Shown here in pieces: positions 58,826-64,000 of a stretch of 64,000 nucleotides of DNA. Source of the stretch: Vibrio panuliri (lineage in GTDB: Bacteria; Pseudomonadota; Gammaproteobacteria; Enterobacterales; Vibrionaceae); NCBI RefSeq assembly GCF_009938205.1, contig NZ_AP019654.1:2170001-2234000 (forward strand), in the 5' to 3' direction. How positions within the stretch are numbered: the stretch's first letter is position 1; every line of letters begins with the position of its first letter. The translations under genes and the position numbers were made by a program. The notes beneath the pieces are model-generated. The model was given only the letters and a program-made list of their open reading frames with translations. It did no database searches and was not told the origin of the DNA.

Positions 58826-58951
58826 TCAGATTAATGATGAATTTTTTGTGACACTACTTGAACAAGATCACAATAAGTCAGTCGAAAACACTCCAATCAA
58901 GTGAGTTAATTAATTATTTTACAGGTTTAATTTAAATGCTTCTGCCAAATG

Positions 58952-60511
58952 CTAGTTTTCAAACAGATAGTCTAACCCATTAGCAAAAGTTACACGCCAA
59001 CTGTAATAATCATGCCCACTCGCCAGTTCGTCAAACTTCACATCATACTGCTTGTCTTGCAACACTTTATAGAGCTTACGATTAGTCTCAATAATGCTTG
59101 CTCGGTCTGGTTTGAGTTCAAACAATCCAGCATTCATGTAAACCTTAATTGAGTTCTGAGGAGAGTGGCTAATTTGATCAATTAACCATTCCTTTTGCAA
59201 ACGACTAGGGGCCCACCAAAACGAACCCGACTGACTCAATACGTTGCCAAATATCTGCGGATATTGATGCGCAATATACATAGAAGCCAGACCGCCGTAA
59301 CTCGACCCAGTTAGAATGGTTGTCTCTGCCTTTGGTTCAATTTGAAATTCTTGCTTTAGCCATGGGACTAACTCTGTCGCTAAAAATTTGGCAAAGTCCT
59401 GATTAGGCGGAAGTTCCTTTCCTCGCAATTTGTTGGTGGGATGGTTAATAAACACTGCGCGTAAAGGGGGAATTTCCCTAGCTGCAATTAAGTTGTCAAG
59501 AATCGTTGGCGTTGGCACTCGCGTTAAATATTGGTCACCATCAAATACGATTAACAACGGAGCATCTCTTTCTACACGATGAGTCGCATTCGGCAAATAG
59601 ACCTTGATTGAACGCTGGTTGGCTAACACTCGACTGTCAAATTGATAAGTTAAAACCTCCCCACTCGGTGCCCCACTCTCTTTGGTGTATTGGTCTGAAG
59701 GGACATCTCCAAATTCCAGCGTAGATGCATCACCAAACTTGTCCTGACTCGCAGCAAATATAGGTCGAATGTTCAGAGGGTCAGTTTGAGCGGTAGCTAA
59801 TACAGCTCTGCGCTGTTCAATCCATTCCAAACTTGATAACTGAGGTACATTGGGAGCAAAACGATATGACATTCGCGTGCCATTGGGCAGTTGATAGCTT
59901 TTATACCATACACTGCTCTCCCCTAGCCTAGATAGGTAGACGTGGCCATCATAAGGTGCACCAAATAATCGAACGTTATTCTCATCACCACGCCATAGAA
60001 AAGTCACTATGGCACTACCGTCGATATTGGGTTCGACAAGAGGTGTTCCTTTGCTTTTTATTTGTTGCCAAAAAGTTGTTTCATACTCAGGATCAATCTG
60101 TAGTTGCTTTTCCAACGCCATTAATAGTGGGCTAATGAGTGCTTCCTTAGGATTAACGTATTGATCTGACTTGAGTGATTTTTCATTTATCTTGATAGTC
60201 ACTCGGTTATCTTTTTCAATTGAGTCAATCTCTAACGTATATAAACCCGGCTGTTTAACAAACCAAAAAAGCTCGCCATCACGTTGACCATAGTCGACTA
60301 TCGTTTTAACGACATTACCGTCGACATCCACAATTTTCGCTACACCCAAAGGACGCTCACTCTCAATGCTACCGCGGAAATAAGCCATTTCATCAACATG
60401 GATTTCGGCAGTGTAAGCATCAGAAATAGTCACTGTTTGTTCCATCAAATCAGACGCATGCACTGCAGTTATACTCAAAGACGCAAAGAGACCGGTCAAA
60501 AAAGCCTTCAT
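58952..60511 (-). CDS. Exported Fes-like siderophore esterase
   Basis: A 519-aa esterase of the enterochelin esterase (Fes/IroE) family, expected to release iron from catecholate tri-lactone siderophores. A signal peptide (MKAFLTGLFASLSITAVHA) predicts a periplasmic location, unlike cytoplasmic Fes. An N-terminal beta-rich domain (to about residue 290) precedes an alpha/beta hydrolase domain with VYLPNATH, the nucleophile Ser404 in GSSYGG and a likely catalytic His in SGHDYYSW. The ATG at 60511 is chosen because the longer reading from 60580 would place a Fur box inside the coding sequence. A moderate Fur box lies just upstream. Confidence 0.85.
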   Translation of the reverse strand: MKAFLTGLFASLSITAVHASDLMEQTVTISDAYTAEIHVDEMAYFRGSIESERPLGVAKIVDVDGNVVKTIVDYGQRDGELFWFVKQPGLYTLEIDSIEKDNRVTIKINEKSLKSDQYVNPKEALISPLLMALEKQLQIDPEYETTFWQQIKSKGTPLVEPNIDGSAIVTFLWRGDENNVRLFGAPYDGHVYLSRLGESSVWYKSYQLPNGTRMSYRFAPNVPQLSSLEWIEQRRAVLATAQTDPLNIRPIFAASQDKFGDASTLEFGDVPSDQYTKESGAPSGEVLTYQFDSRVLANQRSIKVYLPNATHRVERDAPLLIVFDGDQYLTRVPTPTILDNLIAAREIPPLRAVFINHPTNKLRGKELPPNQDFAKFLATELVPWLKQEFQIEPKAETTILTGSSYGGLASMYIAHQYPQIFGNVLSQSGSFWWAPSRLQKEWLIDQISHSPQNSIKVYMNAGLFELKPDRASIIETNRKLYKVLQDKQYDVKFDELASGHDYYSWRVTFANGLDYLFEN

Positions 60512-60514
60512 GTT

Positions 60515-60533
60515 AATAATTCTCAATATCATT
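60515..60533. promoter_or_regulatory. Moderate Fur box before the esterase gene
   Basis: On the minus strand AATGATATTGAGAATTATT matches the 19-bp pattern AATGATAAT-N-ATTATCATT at 14 of 18 fixed positions. It ends 4 bp before the ATG, overlapping the ribosome-site region. Confidence 0.45.
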
Positions 60534-60662
60534 AATAAACTCAAGATTATAAACATTGCCAGAGCTAATGATAGTGACATCCCTGATTAACTCTGTTAGT
60601 TGATCACATTGCACAATGAAAACCGAGGATGAGTTACAGTCCATCATATTTATTTATAATGT

Positions 60663-61295
60663 TTATTTTCCAATAATTTGCGAAAAAACAACTCGCTCGC
60701 TATGAGTAAATCGATATTCAAAATTCTTCGCTGTGACGTTTATTGAGTGGCGCAATGCTATAGGGAGTGCTTGGTTATTTTCAGTTAAAATTTGCAAAAA
60801 CTCTTTAGTGGAAAGGTTGCGTACTCGCTTTATATATTTATCAAAACCTCCGACATCGGCCATAGGAGTTGTGATGTCATCGCATGGTCGATATTGACTT
60901 TGAAACTTCGCTTCACTCACTTGATAATCAATATCTTCAAATCTCAATGCAGCAGCATCAGGAATAGCTTTTACTCGGAGTTTTCCTTGCCGTTTTTCCC
61001 AACTAACGGCACAAACAGAGAGAGTAAATAGGGCTGGAATATCTGCCGTTTTTCGCGGTTGAGTCCAGTTTCCTCGCGAAATTTCACGACATAACGAAGC
61101 GAGCGATTCCTCATTCACATTCTCATAGGTTACTAGTCCTGCTTGACTTGAGTAACTTAGCTTTAGCGTATCCAGCAAATAATAAATATGCCCAGTAAAA
61201 CGCCAGGTTTGAGGTTGGCAGGCCGCGACAACGGCATCATTTCTTTGATGGATTCTCGGCTCTCTTTTCATCAAATGGCCCATAATCTTGCGCAT
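60663..61295 (-). CDS. Hypothetical protein, 210 aa, Fur-linked
   Basis: I do not recognise this protein. It is 210 aa, soluble, with no signal peptide. The N-terminus is basic (MRKIMGHLMKREPRIHQRND), and the rest mixes helices and strands with a few Cys residues (ACQPQTW, LCREISRG, CDDITTP). AGGAGAGG before the ATG is a strong ribosome site. A near-perfect Fur box lies 42 bp upstream, shared with the divergent PyrD-like gene, and the Fes-like esterase follows 151 bp downstream. An iron-starvation role is therefore inferred from context only. Confidence 0.75.
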   Translation of the reverse strand: MRKIMGHLMKREPRIHQRNDAVVAACQPQTWRFTGHIYYLLDTLKLSYSSQAGLVTYENVNEESLASLCREISRGNWTQPRKTADIPALFTLSVCAVSWEKRQGKLRVKAIPDAAALRFEDIDYQVSEAKFQSQYRPCDDITTPMADVGGFDKYIKRVRNLSTKEFLQILTENNQALPIALRHSINVTAKNFEYRFTHSERVVFSQIIGK

Positions 61296-61336
61296 TACCT
61301 CTCCTCATATCACAAATTTCACCTAATATAGATCCA

Positions 61337-61355
61337 AATGATAATAATTACCATT
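61337..61355. promoter_or_regulatory. Near-perfect Fur box in a divergent promoter
   Basis: AATGATAATAATTACCATT differs from AATGATAAT-N-ATTATCATT at one fixed position. It lies between the 210-aa gene (leftward) and the PyrD-like gene (rightward), and overlaps a -10-like TATTAT/TATCAT for the leftward gene. An adjacent inverted repeat AGCAACT-N7-AGTTGCT (61366-61386) may be a second operator. Confidence 0.8.
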
Positions 61356-61424
61356 ACGATTTATAAGCAACTAGGTATAAGTTGCTAAAACAATCATGTG
61401 AAATAGAAAGTAAAGGAGAAACCT

Positions 61425-62600
61425 ATGAGTTTCATCGTCGGTGTGAGGAATTTTCTGCTCAAGATCCTCTATAGAATCGCACGCCCAATAATATTCTTAA
61501 TGGATCCAGAAGATGCACACTACATGTTCAAAAAAGTGGGTGTCTTTCTCGGCTCAAACCCTATCACCCGTTCAATCACCTCATTGTTGTTCAATTATGA
61601 GCATAAAAGCCTCAATACCACTGTTGATGGTATCGAGTATCGTAATCCAGTCGGTCTATCGGCGGGTTTTGACAAAGATGGCGAGCTAACCAGTATTTAT
61701 CCTTCGATTGGATTTGGATTAGCTGAATTGGGTTCATTTACTGGCGAGGTATGTCCCGGAAATCCAGGAAAACGACTTTTCAGAATGGTTAAATCTAAAT
61801 CTATATTAGTTTGGTATGGATTAAACAACCAAGGTGCAGAGAAGATATCCAGTCGATTACGTGGAACAAACTTTGGGAAATTAAGAGTCGGTATTAATGC
61901 TGCGAAATCAAATATTACCCCTGAGTTCGATTTACAAGACTCAATCGATGACTATGTAAAAACGATGCAACTATTCAAGGATATTGGCGATTATTACACT
62001 ATCAACATTAGTTGTCCCAATACTCAAGATGGGGAGCCATTTGTCGACAAAAATAACCTTGATGCTCTATTAATCGCCGTCAACCAAAACCGCGTTGACG
62101 GTCGCCCCATCTACGTTAAACTCGCAGCGGATCTCGAGTTGGATGAAATTAACACTATCGTTGATTGCTGTGTCGCGCACAAAGTTGACGGCGTAGTATT
62201 AACCAATCTCGCAAAACCAAGCCACAATCAAGAATTTATTAAACAAGAATTGCCCTATCATAAAGGCGCAATGAGTGGCTTACCATTACAGAGAATCTCA
62301 ACCAACGTTATTCGTCATGTATATCGACGGACTCGTGGCGAACTCACTATCATCGGGGTTGGTGGGGTATTCAGTGCTAAAGATGCTTACGAGAAGATTA
62401 CTTCTGGTGCGAGTTTACTGCACATGATTACCACCATGATTTTCGATGGCCCCCAGAATATCAATGAAATCAATCGCGGCTTAGTTAAACTGCTTCAAGA
62501 AGACGGGTTTAAATCAATAGCGGAAGCCGTTGGTTCCAGAAACCCTTTACCAAAGCAAAAGCATGAACCAGCCAGCGAAGAAGTTAAAAACGTTGCATAG
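61425..62600 (+). CDS. PyrD-like dihydroorotate dehydrogenase family flavoprotein
   Basis: A 391-aa FMN protein of the class 2 (membrane, quinone-type) dihydroorotate dehydrogenase family, longer than E. coli PyrD (336 aa). The hydrophobic N-terminal extension contains DPEDAHYMF as in class 2. FMN and substrate motifs include VGLSAGFDKDGE, CPGNPGKRLFRM, GLNNQG and IGVGGV. In NISCPNTQ a Cys replaces the class 2 catalytic Ser, as in class 1 enzymes. The TNTT segment that contacts orotate in PyrD reads TNLA. AAAGGAG precedes the ATG. The Fur box upstream suggests an iron-regulated paralogue rather than housekeeping pyrD; the substrate may differ. Confidence 0.85.
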   Translation: MSFIVGVRNFLLKILYRIARPIIFLMDPEDAHYMFKKVGVFLGSNPITRSITSLLFNYEHKSLNTTVDGIEYRNPVGLSAGFDKDGELTSIYPSIGFGLAELGSFTGEVCPGNPGKRLFRMVKSKSILVWYGLNNQGAEKISSRLRGTNFGKLRVGINAAKSNITPEFDLQDSIDDYVKTMQLFKDIGDYYTINISCPNTQDGEPFVDKNNLDALLIAVNQNRVDGRPIYVKLAADLELDEINTIVDCCVAHKVDGVVLTNLAKPSHNQEFIKQELPYHKGAMSGLPLQRISTNVIRHVYRRTRGELTIIGVGGVFSAKDAYEKITSGASLLHMITTMIFDGPQNINEINRGLVKLLQEDGFKSIAEAVGSRNPLPKQKHEPASEEVKNVA

Positions 62601-62629
62601 CTATATCGTTGTTTAAGCTTCCTTCGTTG

Positions 62630-62657
62630 AAAATGCCAGCAAACGCTGGCATTTTTT
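62630..62657. terminator. Bidirectional terminator after the PyrD-like gene
   Basis: AAAATGCCAGC, loop AAAC, GCTGGCATTTTTT, between converging genes. Confidence 0.88.
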
Positions 62658-62659
62658 AA

Positions 62660-64000
62660 TTAGGAAAGTTCTTCAATACGCTGCGCTCGCTTTTTCACCC
62701 GCTCAGCTTGTCGAACTTGCTCACTCACCTTACGCGCTTGCTGCGTAGAACGCTTAACTTGCTCTTTTTTCGCTGACCATTGGCGATTGAGTCCCTCATA
62801 CTTGGCAGAAAGCTGCGCCTTTAGCTCCTGTTTTGCTTTCACCTGCCCTTCCTTAAAGTTGGTTTGGAGTTGACGATACTGCTCGGTTAATTGCTTAGCC
62901 TGCGCTTTTTGCTCATCACGACTGTTATCATAAGCAAGAGAGATGGATTCTAGTTGCTTAGCCGCATCTTCAATCGCTTGTGAAAACTGAGGATAATTGG
63001 CCTGTTTAATCTGCTCTTGACGCTGCTTGCTTGATGATTTTACCCCGTCCGTTTGCGTTTTTTGCTCTGCTTTCTGCTGGTCAACAGTCTGCTTGTATTG
63101 AGCATTTACGGCATCACGACGCTGTTTGTAGTCATCTCGAACTTGGTTTCTTGCCGTTTTATACGACTCTTTATCCAACGACGCTTTTTTCTCATTCAGT
63201 ATGTTTTTCTCTTCACTCTTCAGAGCAGATATCTGGGCCTTTTTCTCATTCGAAGCCTCCGCTTTCAACTGTTTATAGCCATCTTTAAGTTCCGCTATTG
63301 CCTGCTTGGTCGTTTGTTTTTCTTCATCAAGCAACTGTTTAATATGTTCTTTTTGTTGCTTTTCAATACTTTTTATCTGCGAGCTAAGGTCCTTTTTCTG
63401 TTCTGCCAGCTGTTGACGCTTTTGCTCGAAACTCTGTTTATTATCTTTGAGAGCTTGCTGATAACGCGTTTCTTCTGTGGCGTAAAATGCTTTTTTCTCT
63501 TCATCAAGCTTTTGCGCTAACGTCGATTTTGCCTGATTGCTCTCTTGTCGCATCGCAAACTGCTGCTCTTGCAACTGTTTAAGTTCGTGCTGCAATGTTT
63601 CCAATTGCGCCTGCACTTGTTTGAGTGACGCGCCATCTCGTTTAATCGCTTGGTCGGCAATCTCTGCGACATCATCTAAATTGCGCTGCTTAACCAGTTG
63701 ATGCTGGGATTTCATTGCCTGCAACGCTTTCGCGTGTTGGTTATTCGCATCTCTTAAACGCTTGCTATTAAAAATCGTTGCAAACTCATCCTTTGAGTCT
63801 TGATAATCAACAAAGACAAGTGCGCCTTTAAACTTATGGTTGTCACCAGATTCAATGAAAGGCGTTAGATACGCTTTGCCATCAATTGTCCCTAAATAAG
63901 CCAATAGATCCTTATCACCCACATACTCAAGCTCAACCTCGAGTCGATACTGCTTGATCTCGCTTTTCTCCGAGCCGAGTGATTGACCTAGCTTGTGTGC
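62660..64000 (-). CDS. Long coiled-coil protein (5' end beyond window)
   Basis: An open frame runs from the stop at 62660 to the window edge without interruption, so the start lies beyond 64000; at least 446 residues are visible. The first ~110 visible residues look globular (EVELEYVGDKDLLAYLG, then a strand-rich stretch to VFVDYQDSKDEFATIF). From about there on, the protein is a Lys/Gln/Glu-rich coiled coil (for example EEKKAFYATEETRYQQALKD) ending in QRIEELS. No signal peptide or enzyme motif can be judged. I do not recognise the family; a structural or scaffolding role is possible. Confidence 0.75.
   Translation of the reverse strand, partial: AHKLGQSLGSEKSEIKQYRLEVELEYVGDKDLLAYLGTIDGKAYLTPFIESGDNHKFKGALVFVDYQDSKDEFATIFNSKRLRDANNQHAKALQAMKSQHQLVKQRNLDDVAEIADQAIKRDGASLKQVQAQLETLQHELKQLQEQQFAMRQESNQAKSTLAQKLDEEKKAFYATEETRYQQALKDNKQSFEQKRQQLAEQKKDLSSQIKSIEKQQKEHIKQLLDEEKQTTKQAIAELKDGYKQLKAEASNEKKAQISALKSEEKNILNEKKASLDKESYKTARNQVRDDYKQRRDAVNAQYKQTVDQQKAEQKTQTDGVKSSSKQRQEQIKQANYPQFSQAIEDAAKQLESISLAYDNSRDEQKAQAKQLTEQYRQLQTNFKEGQVKAKQELKAQLSAKYEGLNRQWSAKKEQVKRSTQQARKVSEQVRQAERVKKRAQRIEELS

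Larger units (their letters stand above)
58544..58951. other. Gap between selO and the esterase gene, holding a small ORF
   Basis: The 408-bp stretch contains the 34-aa ORF at 58660-58764 with its promoter. It also contains a hairpin at 58595-58633 whose arms GTGGGTGCTAGC and GTTAGTACCCAC pair at 12 of 12 positions if G-U pairs are allowed on the plus strand, but only 10 of 12 on the minus strand. No terminator is obvious for the small ORF. Confidence 0.45.

Noticed and set aside
63053..63520. Plus-strand ORF of 155 codons opposite the coiled-coil gene
   Set aside because: It is the shadow of the Lys/Gln-rich coiled-coil frame, giving an artificial Phe/Leu/Cys-rich protein without a ribosome site.

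Overview
This is a 64 kb piece of a Vibrio (or very close Vibrionaceae) chromosome. The reasons are the gene order tig-clpP-clpX-lon-hupB-ppiD-comEA and cmk-rpsA-ihfB ... lapA-lapB-pyrF, a HutZ-type heme protein, a DctPQM transporter beside DctB/DctD, a MSHA-like pilin, and moderate GC with A/T-rich spacers. No tRNA, rRNA, CRISPR array, insertion sequence or prophage gene was seen. Both window edges cut a gene: fadD lacks its C-terminus at base 1, and a coiled-coil gene lacks its N-terminus at base 64000.

Layout. (1) 1-6500: a leftward block yoaA-tsaB-unknown-slp-alpha/beta hydrolase-fadD, then a small 66-aa gene. (2) 6.7-14.5 kb: purU, an unknown periplasmic protein, fadH with a FadR-like operator, sppA, ansA, and ompW with a perfect FNR-type box. 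(3) 14.9-22.5 kb: an EamA transporter, an acetyltransferase, serS, rarA-lolA, a SEC-C protein, an orphan type IV pilin, and dusC, whose ribosome site lies inside the preceding terminator hairpin. (4) 22.5-32 kb: a DUF534-type ABC importer, a methyltransferase, cysB, a membrane-anchored unknown, miaE, pyrF, lapB, lapA. (5) 32-36.6 kb: a quaternary-amine-type ABC importer with a nitrilase-superfamily hydrolase at the operon end. (6) 37-49 kb: DNA architecture, translation and proteostasis genes: ihfB, rpsA, cmk, comEA, ppiD, hupB, lon, clpX, clpP, tig. A 108-bp miniature inverted-repeat element sits between rpsA and ihfB, and tig has a predicted leader of about 204 nt with four hairpins. (7) 49.5-57 kb: the DctB/DctD two-component system, a hutZ homologue, and the dctPQM operon, whose promoter fits sigma-54 closely. 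(8) 57-64 kb: selO, a probable 34-aa membrane protein, and an iron-linked island. That island holds a secreted Fes-like siderophore esterase, an unknown 210-aa protein and a PyrD-like flavoprotein, with one near-perfect and one weaker Fur box, followed by the coiled-coil gene.

Most genes are conserved housekeeping or transport functions. The parts most likely to hold undescribed biology are the Fur-linked island at the right end (a class 2 PyrD relative with Cys where Ser is expected, plus an unknown protein sharing its operator region), the structured tig leader, the dusC terminator/ribosome-site hairpin, and the 34-aa ORF with its own promoter. All functional calls are from reading the sequence and family knowledge; no database search was run.
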